A stretch of DNA of 64,000 bases, taken from positions 2,564,501 to 2,628,500 of the forward strand of contig JAZGTN010000003.1 of NCBI GenBank assembly GCA_037783415.1, given 5' to 3'. The DNA comes from Leptasterias polaris. Its lineage: Eukaryota; Echinodermata; Asteroidea; Forcipulatida; Asteriidae. The notes beneath the pieces were generated by a model. That model was not told the DNA's origin. It did not search any database and saw only the letters and a program-made list of their open reading frames with translations. Every line of letters starts with the position of its first letter. Positions within the stretch are counted from its first letter, which is position 1. Of the stretch, positions 33,195-44,379 are shown one piece after another. Both the position numbers and the translations under genes were made by a program.

Positions 33195-33425
33195 CACATC
33201 TCCCTGGGGACTATTACTGTTCTGTCTCAATCACAAGAACTGTCTACATGGGTACCCACTTATTCCTGGATACCCATTTACTCCTTGGTGAAAAGAAGCA
33301 ATTATGGTTAAATTTCTTATTCCAAGGACACAAATCTTGATCGACAACGCCATAACCCGAAGACTTTGCCACTAGAACTTGAGTCAAATGTACAGTACTA
33401 GACTGTTCAGCTATGACTCGCCACA
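33195..33425 (-). mobile_element. decayed tRNA-headed SINE (TAA-tail variant)
   Basis: CTCCCTGGGGACTATTAC, GGGTACCCACTTATTCCTGG, GGTGAAAAGAAGCAATTATGG and TTCCAAGGACACAAATC follow the same order as 9108-9255, the body of the SINE at 8961-9332. The tRNA head (to about 33425) is badly mutated. Confidence 0.65.
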
Positions 33426-33633
33426 ATACACTCAATTTTCGAGCCAGTAAACCATTCTTGCCAATCATACCAATTGAAGATGCTGTTGAATTAAACAATT
33501 TCCCACCCAAGATGGATCAGGGCAGCTCTATAATTTCACTTACTGTATGTCACAGCCTATAATCATAATAGTGTCCTGGCTTTGATGTTGGGCGCATTTT
33601 GGCCTTTCAAAATAATATTCCCAAAGACTTTAA

Positions 33634-33750
33634 AGGGAGCTGACTGGGTAAATATATATGTATTTATTTGTTTAGATGCTTTCGGGCTGAACAACAAAAA
33701 TTGAGTAGAGCGGGATTGGAACTAACTACCTCCGGTTTGAAGTGCCTATC
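33634..33750 (-). mobile_element. SINE-2 fragment
   Basis: AAGGGAGCTGACTGGGTAAAT, then a CGGGCTGAACAACAAAAATTG block and the tRNA-like AGAGCGGGATTGGAACTAAC B-box region in the same order as 37441-37540. It is cut before the A box. Confidence 0.7.
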
Positions 33751-34654
33751 ATTTAAGAGTAAATTAATTGAAATCCTCTAAATTTCAATAAACACACCAT
33801 ACAACCAACATATAAACATTCAATTAAGTGTAGTTCATATTCATGTTTAAGTGAAAACAAGGAAAAAATGGTTTTAAAAGTTTGTCAGAGATAGTTTGCA
33901 AGTCATTATCAGGCTTATTATCTCAGATGCAGCAATTGAAATAAGCAACAATGACTTGAAGAGTCTGTAAATGCTATTTATATGGAAGTTGTCCCTCTAG
34001 AGGATTGGATGCACTTAGTAATCAGCCAGGTTTCATATACTGAAACTAATCAATTTATTTGGTTACTAAATACCCACCCTGTACTTATGTCTCGAAGATT
34101 TATTAGTTGAAGTGCTCTTTGTGAACTTAAGTATAGCATTGCCCCTTCCCATAAATCTATTTGTAGCCTGAGCACTGTGCCTGTAGGGAGTTTGAAGGTC
34201 AGTTATGACATCAGTATTTTTATCCCCAGTGTGAAAAGATTGTCAATTATTCCTATAAAGGCGAAACGTAGATTGTTGTTGAGTAATCATTGGGAAATGT
34301 ATAGCATCGGGGCGGGGATGGGGGTCTTCTTTTTAAAATTATTATCTGCTGTTGCTAGAACTGTCTTTGAATCATTTTATTTTTTAAGCATTTTTGACAT
34401 TACACAGACATACCGAAACATGTCATGGTTAATTATACCGTTTCATATTCTAAAATACTCATTGAAATTCATAGAGTTCGAATAAAAGTACATTTTAAAA
34501 AGGAGATGACGCACCATGCATTCTTTTTAAAAATATATATCACAACTTTTTAATGGCGCTGTTTCTACAGGTGTCTCAAAGTGCCCATTGTTTCATGACT
34601 GTTCTGCAGAGCTATTTTGTATTTTTATATGAGACACAATTAAATACAACAACT
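33751..34654. other. non-coding stretch, nothing recognised
   Basis: A 102-codon frame at 34177-34485 has hydrophobic segments but no family motif and no flanking splice signals I trust. Confidence 0.4.
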
Positions 34655-34768
34655 GGTAAAGATATACAAGGTGCTGTGGTACACTCTGCAGCCAAATACT
34701 AGGGGCATTAAAGTGAAACACCCAATACTCAGGACCTAGGCTTTAAGCCTCATCAGGAGCATGATGCA
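34655..34768 (-). mobile_element. SINE-1 body fragment
   Basis: ATACAAGGTGCTGTGGTACACTCTGCAGCC, then AAACACCCAATACTCAGGACC and TAGGCTTTAAGCCTCATCAGG correspond to the 3' body and middle of SINE-1 at 5200-5360. Confidence 0.6.
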
Positions 34769-35134
34769 ACTTTTAACTCTTATGTTGCTCGCTTTTTTAA
34801 AACGCTTTGAACCTAAAATTTCCAGGTTTTTTCTTAAAATAGCTTTTTTGAAATTCTGTATTAGGACCAAACAAAATGTATCTTGCTGATTTTGGTTGCC
34901 TTGGTACACCCTGTAGTACTTCTTGAGTGATACTGCCCTTTTGTGATAGCATGTATATTATGGGTCATACATGTACGATTGATGACACTTTTTGAGTACA
35001 TACAAAATGTTGTACATGTACGATAATGGCGCTTTTGGAATACTTAAAATAGATCATACATGTACAACCTTGACACTGAAAGAGTAAAGTGCCACAGCAA
35101 GGACAGCCGAGCCCACACTCTGGCAACACCACCA
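34769..35134. other. non-coding stretch with TACATGTAC repeats
   Basis: TACATGTACGA occurs three times within 34968-35065 at 40-60 bp spacing, next to related ATTGATGACACTTTTT, ATAATGGCGCTTTTGGAATAC and CCTTGACACTGAAAG blocks, suggesting a decayed short tandem array. 35075-35130 has a SINE-like GCCCACACTCTGGC. Confidence 0.45.
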
Positions 35135-35323
35135 GGGCCCAATTTCATAGAGCTGCTTAAGCACAAAAAGGAACTAAGCACAAAACAGTAATTTGCTTTA
35201 CCAGAGTAAGGTTACTGAAACCAATGTGCCATGTCACATGTACCATTTGTGATTTTTGTTGTTGCTCATTTTTGCTTAGCAGAACCTTTTTAAGCGTTAT
35301 TTTCTATTAGTGAAGATCGCCCC
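35135..35323. mobile_element. foldback family C, copy 2
   Basis: GGGCCCAATTTCATAGAGCTGCTTAAGC at the left, with GCTTAGCAGAACC...TTAAGC and a mutated GAAGATCGCCCC at the right. About 189 bp. Confidence 0.75.
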
Positions 35324-36071
35324 AGAGAATTTGATCCCTGTCTTGACTCTCCAACAAACTGTCACCATTTTCACTAGAGGCAAGGCATGTCAAAAATCAT
35401 GTTGTCTACATTTTGGTTATTTGTTCACTGCTTGCCTTTTAATACGATTTTAAGCAATACTGAAATTCTGCTTAATCAAAATTATGCTTAATTTCTTAAT
35501 TACATTAATTGGTAAGTGGGCATTCATCAAAGTATTTGCATTTTGAGTTTTCACGAAGAGGCGAGCATCCCCAATCATGCAAATTACATTGTAAAAAATA
35601 TATGGGGAAGTACATGTCATGTTGGTCAATTTCTTCATTACATTAATCATTGGTAAGTGGGCATTCATTTAGGCAAATGCATTTTGCTTTTTTCATGAAG
35701 AGATGGGCATCCCCAAACATGTACTAAGTACATTGTATAAAAAAAAAAAATGGACGGGCGAGTAGGTCAAGTCTAATTTGCGTTTTCGCGAAGAGACAGG
35801 CTTGTCAGCGTGCGTGTGATCATGTGACAGGTTTGTCCTTCACTATGTAAAAACATACACTATATAAGTGTGAAGAAGTACATGTAGGTCATCATGATTT
35901 TGCGTTTTCACGAAGAGACAAGCATTTTTAATTAATAGTTGTGTTAATTAATCAATGTTTTGGTATTTGTTTTTTGTATTATTGATAAGGTTTAACTCTT
36001 TAGAACAACACATCAGAGCGTTTAAAACTGCAGAAGAAACTTTTGATACTGCAGAGCTTTCAGTTTACAAT
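35324..36071. other. stretch with a loosely repeated block
   Basis: The block TTGCATTTTG(A/C)...TTTTCACGAAGAG(G/A)...GGGCATCCCCAA(T/A)CATG recurs near 35535, 35680 and, more loosely, 35780 and 35895, with GTCATGTTGGTC/TAGGTCA(A/T)C-type links. This is a degenerate tandem array of about 110-150 bp units. Confidence 0.55.
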
Positions 36072-36473
36072 TTAAAGGGTCTGTATACGTTTGGTAATGA
36101 CTCTGAAAATTAATGGCAATAAAAGCTTACTTGGTAAGAAGTACAGCAGCTTTGGATAGTATAATGCATTTTGAGAAACTTTTCACTTCGAATTACTGCG
36201 GTTATGGAAAAATATATCACTTTTTATCCCCCCAAAATTTGAATCTGAGAAGTGTTACAGTCGTAACGCTTGTCAGATTGTGTATTCCTATAGGGAATAT
36301 TCTTCCTGCGTGGAAATATTTGCTCCGGTTTTTCGGTGATATCTCAAAAAAGCGACCACCTTTTGAAGTGAAATTTTCACAGGTTAGTTTTATTGTATAT
36401 ACCTACAATTATATAGGTTTGAAACAAACAGTGGGCTCCAATTAACAAACGTACATGTATACAGCACCTTTAA
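36072..36473. mobile_element. TTAA-flanked family E, copy 1
   Basis: 402 bp. TTAAAGGGTCTGTATACG at the left, with CGTACATGTATACAGCACCTTTAA at the right as the imperfect inverse, and TTAA at both edges. The interior has CTTACTTGGTAAGAAGTACAGCAGC and TTTCACTTCGAATTACTGCG blocks shared with 41774-42164. The 110-codon frame inside is not a gene. Confidence 0.8.
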
Positions 36474-37440
36474 CACTTTTTAAAATGCATATATCTCGAA
36501 ATTGTCTTTTGACGCACTTTGACATTCCTGTCCCTTTGTGCAAACGGTTATGAAGTATGTGTCTTGAAAGCCAGAGGATTTGAAGGAATTCACTCTTCCC
36601 ATATAATTTACATCCTAAGATGATAAGTGTCTTAAAAACTAGAGACTTGAATGGAATGGAAAGTATTGTTGTGATATTCTTTGACGTTTGTCTCAAAGAC
36701 TAGAAAACTGGACTGACTTTACTCTTTCAAATGTGGGGGAAAACATGAATAAAATACAATAATAATAATCCAGCACCATCACTTTATAATTGTTTCTTGG
36801 AAACTGGGTGAGGGAAAAGAGTGCACTCTTCCAAAGAAAACAATAGTTGCACAATCCCTTTAATCAAGATAAGTTGATTGCAGACTTCCGAAAAAATACC
36901 CCTTTTGCTATTGTGTTGTTTTATAGTATCTTTCTATACGCAGCGTTGAACAAGCGCGATTGATTGCGAGACTTGAATACATTCTAAATAAAGCTTGAAC
37001 TGCAGACGTCAATGCCTGAAATTAAGAGACAGGTTTAATTCAATTGTCTGGCTTTTAAAGAATAAAGGTGTGACTTACTTTAATCTGCCGTCGCAAGAAT
37101 CAAGTATATCATTTTATTTTTATTTTTTATTTTTATTGAATGGATTATGTGCCATTGACAGAATACACTTGTAGTGTCTTTAAGGATACTGCTCACAACA
37201 GTTCCTTAACATATATATCACCAGGGGTTACCAAATGGTGGATATGTCATAATTTTATCACACTGCCGAATCCTTAGATCCTATAGTTTTAGATAATTTG
37301 TTTTTGGGTTTTTTATTTCTTTTTTACCTATCTTTTCTAATTTTTTAAGGATTAAGTAATCTGTAATTAGGTATCAATATTCATTAAAAAGGTGAACAAA
37401 ACTTTCAGTAGTCTTATAAGTTTTGTTACAATTAGTAGAT
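36474..37440. other. non-coding stretch, nothing recognised
   Basis: AT-rich, with low-complexity ATTTTTATTTTT at about 37110-37135. No gene. Confidence 0.4.
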
Positions 37441-37748
37441 CAAGTAATAAACTGCAGGGGAAACTGACTGGATACATTTTATTGAATTTTGGGTTGAACA
37501 AAGAAAATTGAAAGAGTGGGATTTGAACCTTCAACCTCTGTACCAACTTGCTGGTGCTCTATCAACTATGCTATCTAGACCTAATTTGAATGGTCTCCCT
37601 ATTTTGTTAAGAAGATGTTCAGGGATTGCCAGTCAGAAGCCATTCAACCTGCAACTGCCGTATAACCAGAGATCACACCCAAGTTTACGATACGACCAGG
37701 GAGGCGGCAGCAGAGGGATCACCTTAAGGGGATGCGACTGGCACCACC
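37441..37748 (-). mobile_element. SINE-2, near-complete copy
   Basis: On the - strand, a far upstream block (CATCCCCTTAAGGTGATCCC...GATCACACCCAAG rc), GGGAGACCATTCAAATTAGG, an A-box-like GATAGCATAGTTGATAGAGC, a B-box GAAGGTTCAAATCCC, a TTCTTTGTTCAACCC block, then CCAGTCAGTTTCCCCTGCAG and TTTATTACTTG. It aligns along its length with 8272-8523. Confidence 0.8.
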
Positions 37749-37781
37749 GAATAAAGATAGGTTCACCATCAACATTAAGGC

Positions 37782-37852
37782 TAATGGTTCAATTGGTACA
37801 GCACTGGCATGCTAGATCCAGAGGTCACAGGTTCAAATCCCGCATGATCCAT
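37782..37852 (+). mobile_element. tRNA-like sequence, probably SINE head
   Basis: CTAATGGTTCAATTGGTACAGC (A-box region) and GGTTCAAATCCCGC (B box, 37830-37843) are correctly spaced for a tRNA-like fold, but the acceptor stem does not pair convincingly. It lies directly after SINE-2. Confidence 0.5.
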
Positions 37853-38525
37853 ATAATTTGTTTGTGAACTCAATATACTTTTTATTTTATATGAAAATTT
37901 GCGTCTACAAAGCTAAATTTGTGCGAACTGTAGCTTAGAAAACATTGTACAATGCAAATGAGTGCTACGTCCCGTTATGGTGAGCAGTTCTGCCTGTAGA
38001 TGCGATTCATATTGTTGTAATAAACCATTGATACTAAATAAAATGAAAGATTGGCTGTGGGACAATCATTACTGTCAAATCTTATCAAGTAATCCCTCAA
38101 TTCAACTCCACTATCAAAAAGCTTTTTCCTTTTTTGATCATGCCCCATGGCTATGATTCTTTGATACATGGAACTTTATCTCAATTAATTCTAGTGGCTT
38201 ACTGTTGTTCCAATTCTGTTTGTAACATTGCCTCAGCTTTTGTCCTTTTCACCGTGTATATTGATGGCTTTTAATTTTCCGCCTCTGGTGTACTGGAATG
38301 GATAATCTCGCGTGTTGCTGTGTAGGTTACTTTTGTGTCATGTAGTATGTGTAACAGTGAATGGTTTCCCTTGTAAAGTGTAGCAAAATGCTACACAAAA
38401 TGTATCAGTTGTCACTGGAATGTCATAATTTGCTACTCAATAATCAGCATTCAGTGTGCACACAACTTATTCGGTTTAAATATTTGGCTATGCACAATTG
38501 CTGGATGAAATCTTTTCCTGGTGTA
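37853..38525. other. non-coding stretch, nothing recognised
   Basis: AT-rich. Short frames only. Confidence 0.4.
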
Positions 38526-38575
38526 AGACATGTACATGTACATGTACATGTACAATGTAGTATGTACATGCACAG
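38526..38575. repeat. (TACATG)n simple repeat
   Basis: GACATGTACATGTACATGTACATGTACA, about four hexamer units, then two scattered TACATG. Confidence 0.9.
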
Positions 38576-39094
38576 ATATCAGGGTGGGAAGCTCATGAAT
38601 TTTTTTTTGTACTTATAGAATTATATCGGTACTGTAGCTCAACAGAAGTTCGCATTGGATAGAAACATCTGTAAAGTTGAGATCATTGTATTGTAGTTGA
38701 TATTTTTAACTAGCTGTAAGTTCAATAGTATGTATAGCCCGACAGCTAGGGATGTGTATTGTACATGCAGTCAATTATCAATTGACCTGAAATCACTGCA
38801 CTCAAGGCACACACCTGCATCAAAAGATACATGCTTGTGCTTTCAAATACAGAGTACAGACAATTTTAATGCACGGTCATGCGAAAAATTGCATTAAAGC
38901 AAACACCAAAATCAAATATTGTCAACCAGCAGAACTAATACAGAAAACAAAAAGCCTCCTCGCCCATCTATCTTCATTAATATGGAATATATTAATAAAA
39001 CCTTGGAATATCCTACTACGAGCAATATGTGATTTCCCTGCCACTGGTTGGCTTGAGTGAAGCATTGTAAAATGTGGCCAGTAATCTAGATTCA
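38576..39094. other. non-coding stretch, nothing recognised
   Basis: No gene or repeat boundary identified. Confidence 0.4.
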
Positions 39095-39540
39095 TAAAGG
39101 CCATGTCACACTAGGCAATTAACCAAGACCAGCTCCAGGCAATCTCCAAGAAGAAAATTCAATAGATAGGTTGCAATATGACGTAAATCGGCCATCTTTA
39201 CGGGAAATTTGGAACACACAGTCCCACGTTACGCGTGAGAACGGCGTGCAGCACGCGCACATTTCACAAAACTCATTGCATGATTGGTTAGTGAATGACG
39301 CGGCTGCGTTAATAATTTGAGCGCTTGACGCGCCTGCGAGCCAAAATGCGATTTGCCCATAAAGATGGCGCCTACTGGGAACTATCTATCACATTCTTGT
39401 TTTCTCATCATTTTCTTGGGGATAGTAATTTACAGCTATAAGAATGTATTGTGTTCTGCCGAAGTGTTCCTTTTGCATACAGTGCAAGTGGTTACCTCAA
39501 AGTTGCCTGAAAAGAGTGCCCTGCGTGACATGGCCATATA
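39095..39540. mobile_element. inverted-repeat element family F (GGCCATGTCAC ends) carrying a nested element
   Basis: GGCCATGTCACACTAGGCAA at 39099 opposes TTGCCTGAAAAGAGTGCCCT...GTGACATGGCC ending 39534. The inner GTGGTTACCTCAAAGTTGCCTG is shared, inverted, with the copy at 57967-58185. The central 39182-39374 part is a separate insertion. Confidence 0.75.
39182..39374. mobile_element. nested GC-rich foldback element (CCATCTTTA ends)
   Basis: CGTAAATCGGCCATCTTTACGGG at the left opposes CCCATAAAGATGGCGCCTAC at the right. The interior is strikingly GC- and CpG-rich (CACGTTACGCGTGAGAACGG, GACGCGCCTGCGAG) compared with its surroundings. It lies inside family F. Confidence 0.7.
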
Positions 39541-39921
39541 AGGGGGAAGCTGATCTATCTGCGAGCATTAATAAAAAACCTTGAATGCATGTACTGCGGA
39601 TCAATACAGGAGTGCTGAGGACAGATTAACCTCAACAGTGCATGCATATCACAACCAGGTCCATTTCCACCCGAAGGAAGAAGAACTTTAAGCTGATCAG
39701 CTGATTTCCTCTTTATTTTAAAATAAAATGTTGCCATAGAATTCTGAAAAAAAACCACTATAAAGTTGTGCATGCTTTGCCATTTCCTCTCTTTTTGTCT
39801 GTATTTACTAAGTTGCCTGTCTGTCAAAGGCATTTTTAATAATTTAAAAGGAGGGTACACTAAAACCTGAGGATGATATTATTTTCAATATTATAATTAT
39901 TTCCTTTTAAGAGAGACAATG
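39541..39921. other. non-coding stretch, nothing recognised
   Basis: A 101-codon frame on the - strand (39860-39555) has no known motif. Confidence 0.4.
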
Positions 39922-40324
39922 TTAAAGGTTGGGTCATACTTGGTAATGACCCCGAAAAGAAACCGTGTAATATTTATCCGAAAGCCTACTTGTTATAAGT
40001 AAATTAGTGGTAGTAAGTATTCTGGCAAAGATATGTTGTCTGATGTGCCCCCTCTGATTGGAAACCAGGCAATTTTGGAAACATTTCTGTGGTGTACTTC
40101 AAATGCTGCACCCAATACAGCCAGAGATATGGTTGGTACCCGCTGTCACCTGGCTTAAATGTGGGAGGATTTGACTTTCTTTATAGAAATACTGCTGACA
40201 CTTTTTGTGGTGTTTTTTCAATAAGTAGGCACTGTACTCATTTTTTAATGTATCTTTCTTGATATTTTTGCCTATAAAACAGCCTAGCGTTGACAAAGAA
40301 AATACCAAAATTATAGGCCTTTAA
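39922..40324. mobile_element. TTAA-flanked family E, copy 2
   Basis: TTAAAGGTTGGGTCATACTTGGTAATGACC at the left and CCAAAATTATAGGCCTTTAA at the right, TTAA at both edges, 403 bp. Shared inner CTACTTGTTATAAG and GGTAATGACCCC blocks link it to 36072 and 52690. Confidence 0.65.
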
Positions 40325-41773
40325 GAGACATGTTGTTAATGGGTGGAACATCAATAGTTTTTGGAACCCTTCATTCTTCCCAATCCAGTAAATTTCCTAA
40401 TTTATCATTACAAGAAGTTCATGGGTTGTCTGAAGAGGATATTCGTTTCATTGCTCCAGTTTGAAAGAAACCCATTAAAAATGGTGCGTAATTGTTGTTT
40501 GGAGGAAACTGTTCAGTTTAATGATCAATTATTTTACTCATTACGCCCAGTAAAAATGGCAGGTAGTTGTATTTCTCTGGAGGATTGGTACCTGGACTTA
40601 AGCTTCCAGAGAAAAGAATTAACAAACTTAATTTTCTTATAATTGCCAATTTGTTGCTGGTGTTGTTGTTGTTGTCGTTTTTTTCTTCTTTGTTTTTCAC
40701 ATCAGATTTCACTCATACTGCTACAGCAGTATCTTTAATTTTTCCTTTCATTACTTGTTCCAGTTCCCCACTTAAGGAACATTTAATGCAATGTCACGTT
40801 CCTATTTACTACACTTCACACTGGAGCTGCAAGGCACGTAAATTACACTAGCCTTGACAAGAGTGAACACTGAAGGTGTCTTTATGCATTAACAGTCTTT
40901 AGCCTTTAGAGATCATGGGGTTTGAAAGCAGCTTGCAATAAAATCCCCATTGGGGGCCGGAATTATCAGGGTACTTGCCTTAGTCCTATTACTAGGCTGA
41001 AATAGGTCACAAGCAGCTGGCTTGCCCTGATTTGATTGTTCAACAATTTTAACACATTTCGTTGGTTCGTGAAAATGGTGATGCTTTGTGAGAGTTATTG
41101 CCTTTACCCATCTCCTTAACTGCTCTATCTTCCCCACCCCTTTCACCCTTGCCTGGTTTCCCCATAATGATGACAAGCAAAGTTCAAAACCGGTCTTAAG
41201 ATTGGGTTTGGAGCAATTGGTGTTGGATGAATGGAGGAGGGTGGTGATGTAGGGTCTAGATAGAGTGGAAGTGTATAAGTGGCCAGTATTGTGACTGAAG
41301 GAGGGGCTGATTGGAACACTGTGGATTGTTGGTAGAATTGTTTGTTACATGTATGGACAGATGGAATGGGTTGTCATTTGGAGGACTTGTGGGTAGATGA
41401 TGTTCCGTGGGTAGCCCTTGCTGCGGGGAATGTGAGTGAGTTGTTTGTTGGTACATACTTGTTTTCAACCATGCACTAGAATAATAGAACCCTCAGCCTT
41501 TAACATTTCAGCCCATTCTTTTCCTTAAGTTTGGAGAAGTGTGCTTGCAAGTATCAACTCTAAAATCATTCAAGTGTTTCTTTTTTACTACCTTATATGA
41601 TAATGAAACTTCTAAAAGAATATATTGAAACTCAACCACACACCCAGAAAATGTACCCTCCAAAAAAAATAATAATAACAATTTAGCAGCACATTTACTT
41701 GAAATCATTACAAAAAAACACTTTCAACTGGAGTTAGGCTTTCCATTGAGAAAATATTTTTCCTAGCCACATT
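40325..41773. other. 1.4 kb without recognised gene
   Basis: Frames at 40361-40851 and 40913-41176 show no family motifs. The 41210-41470 segment is G-rich on the + strand (Pro/His/Ser-rich frame on -) and probably low complexity. Confidence 0.4.
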
Positions 41774-42164
41774 TTAAAATGGGAAGGTGTACGTTTGGGA
41801 ATCACTCTTTACATTAATGGCAATTAAATCTTACTTGGTTAGAAGTACAGCAGCTTTTGATTGTATAAAGCATTTTGAGAATCATTTCACTTCGGAGTAA
41901 TGTGGTTATGGAAAAAGATATCAGTTTTTATCCCCGAAATTTGAATCTGAGAAACGTTTCTGTCGGATACATTTCTCAGATTGTGTATTCCAATTGTGGA
42001 TTATTTATTCTTCCTGCATGAACATGACTGCTCTGGATTTTCGGATATATCTCAAAAATGCCACCTTTTGAAATGAAACTTTCACAGGTTATTTTTATTA
42101 TATATATCTACATTTATATATGGTTAAAATAAACGAGCAGTTCAAAAAATGAACTTCCCTTTAA
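41774..42164. mobile_element. TTAA-flanked family E, copy 3
   Basis: TTAAAATGGGAAGGTGTACGTTTGGGAATCACTC at the left, TTCCCTTTAA at the right. The interior (CTTACTTGGTTAGAAGTACAGCAGC, TTTCACTTCGGAGTAATGTGG) aligns over about 300 bp with 36110-36420. 391 bp. Confidence 0.8.
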
Positions 42165-42785
42165 ACAAAACATTTTTTGTAGTTTTGATCATCCCGCTGA
42201 AACATAATGAAAGGCCACAGGATATTAATTCCTGGCAAGAGACGAGATGGCGAGACAAAACTCCTGCCTCACAGTGGTGATTACTATTGCAGGACAGTTT
42301 GTATAAAGCAGCAGTGCATGATGTGTACATGTAAACATACATGTACACATAGATGTAGGTATGTATTCATCATTGATGCAAACTCTTGTGTGTAGACTCA
42401 GTTTTGTCTACATTTTGTAAAGTGTTTTAATTGCACATTATTCAGAAAATATGCAGATTTGGGGGCTGTTATTTGCCTAAGGTTTGGGGGGCTTCTGGCC
42501 TTAGGCGAGGCTAGAAGCATGTAAGGGTAAAGAGTGGGATTTGATTATTTCCTTTTGGAATAGAAATTATTTGCTGGATGTGGAGAGCTTATACATTAAA
42601 GGGATGGAAATGACTAGTTTCAGCAAAACACATTAATAAGTTATCAATTCATACATGTACATTTTTGAAAGGGTTGTTAAATCATTGGTTTTTGTTTACA
42701 TTCCCCGTAGAAAAAGTGACTGGGATGAAACCGGGAACCCACTGGGATCCCAGCGAGAGAGGTCTATCAGTATATTAGTATCACG
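42165..42785. other. non-coding stretch
   Basis: Contains TACATGTA repeats at 42325-42350. No gene. Confidence 0.4.
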
Positions 42786-43136
42786 GTGGGATGCAAAGCA
42801 GGATGGAAGTGGGATCCGGATTCCAGGTGGAATCGCGGTGGGATCCCAGTTGAGGTGGGATCCTAGAATTGAGGTGGGACCCCCATCAGTTGATGAGGTG
42901 CGATCCCAGTTGAGGTGGGACCCCAGTTGATGAAGTGGGATCCTAGTTGATGAGGCGGGATCCTAGTTGAGGTGGGATCGTAGTTGAGGTGGGCTCACAG
43001 TTGAGGTGCGATCCCAGTGGAGGTGCTGATGTGTGATCCCAGTTTAGGTGTGATCCCAGCTGAGGTGGGATCCCAGTTGAGGTGGGGTCCCAGTTGAGGT
43101 GAGAACCAAGTTGAGGTGGGACCCCAGTTGAGGTTA
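42786..43136 (+). repeat. minisatellite, about 17 bp unit (GGTGGGATCCCAGTTGA)
   Basis: About 18-20 units with core GTGGGATCCCAGTTGAG. GATCC/GATCC-like variants (GGACCCC, GATCCTAG, GATCGTAG) are interspersed, and some units are expanded with GATGA. The array leaves long frames open on both strands (42655-42930 +, 43155-42943 -) with repeating QLRWDP and PPQLGSHLNWD peptides. These are artefacts of a period that is near but not fixed at 17-18 bp. Confidence 0.9.
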
Positions 43137-43613
43137 TTAATTTTCTAGTTTTCAAGAAACATCATCTCCAAGTATATGGATGTTTACTCTGTTACGCCAC
43201 ACCCCAGCCAAAGCACTGCACAAAAACATTAAAAAACAAAATACAAATTTATATCACTATAGCACATCTTTAATGCTGTCTTCAATCCTTGACCAAATTG
43301 TGTTGTTTTACAAAGCCAGTACAACAACAGTGGTTTGAAATTTTCCATCTACATGTAGGTCAATTGCTCTTAGACAATTTCATCTGTACTTGGAATACAT
43401 AACATTAAAGAAGAAGAAGAGAATAAAAAAGTAAAAACCGCTGTGCAATGAAAAGTAATCAATATTAATAATAGTTGGAGGTCTCATTTGCAGATGGTCA
43501 AATGAATATAAAGGCTTTAATGGATCATAAAAGGAAATATTCCTCTTGGGAATTGTGCCATAAAGATGCAGGAATAAAATGCTGGGTTTTCATGGTCACC
43601 ATTTGTAGGTAAC
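43137..43613. other. non-coding stretch, nothing recognised
   Basis: AT-rich, no gene. Confidence 0.4.
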
Positions 43614-44379
43614 AATGCTCCGTATTTTTGACCGCGTGAAGGCGCTCTCAAAAATATTTCTATCACTTCCGGGGGTATAATGCACTTATCGTCTGCTCAG
43701 CTCTGTGTACAGTTTTAACATTGGCCGGCGTTCTGTCATCACTTTTACTGTGTGCGGTATAGTTTTTAGTTGCTTCTTAGTTTTTAGTTATTTGCGGAGA
43801 ACATTTGGTAGACCTTGCTGTGATTGTGTCTGGATTGGTGTGTGACCGGTTGTAAATTAAAAACTTTCCTGCCAGGATCGGGACGGCAGCCTGACCGTGG
43901 TGGAGAGTCTTGCCACTTTCCGTCTATAAAATTACGAGACAAAAAGACATCCCAGGTGCACAACTTGACGACCTCACTGCATCATTAGTTATATTCAGCT
44001 CAAACGTTGGTTCTGGGATGTGTTCTTGTCACACGCCAATTCAGACACAATCACATTCACGCTAGCAACTGCATGGCCTACAATACCATGAATTACAAAC
44101 TGTTCTCCACAAACAAAGAGTAAAGGCTGCTTCAAATACTTCCCCCCTAACAGTGAAAGACTGGAACACATTGCAACCAGACATCATATCCATTACGGAC
44201 AATAAGACCTTTAAAGAAGCCGTTATAACCCACCTTAGAAGCACAGTAAAAGTGATGACAGAACGCCAGCCGGTGTTAAAACTGTACACAGAGCTGAGCT
44301 GACGATAATCGCATTATACCCCGGAAGTGATAGAAATATTTTTGAAAGCGCCCTCACGCGGTCAAAAATACGGCGCATT
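43614..44379. mobile_element. 766 bp inverted-repeat structure with 139 bp arms
   Basis: The left arm 43614-43752 (AATGCTCCGTATTTTTGACC ... CACTTTTACTGTG) and the right arm 44242-44379 (CACAGTAAAAGTG ... GGTCAAAAATACGGCGCATT) are inverse with only scattered mismatches (about nine in ten bases match by eye). The 489 bp centre is not inverted and contains the C-terminal coding sequence of a LINE, which runs into the right arm. It could be a foldback DNA element that captured LINE sequence, or an inverted duplication made during LINE insertion. Confidence 0.8.
44066..44302 (+). pseudogene. LINE reverse-transcriptase C-terminal remnant
   Basis: An open frame of 78 codons from CAA 44066 (after a TAG) to TGA 44300-44302. 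It reads ...VKAASNTSPLTVKDWNTLQP then DIISITDNKTFKEAVITHLR. The T-V-K-D-W-N-x-L-x-x-x-I-I...F-K-x-x-V-x-x-H-L pattern is the standard C-terminal tail of LINE ORF2 proteins. The last 20 or so codons lie inside the right inverted arm, so the left arm encodes the same tail on the opposite strand. No RT catalytic core is present. Confidence 0.7.

Noticed and set aside
36113..36445. 110-codon frame as a small gene
   Set aside because: It lies wholly inside a TTAA-flanked repeat, and the homologous copy at 41774-42164 has stops in the same frame.
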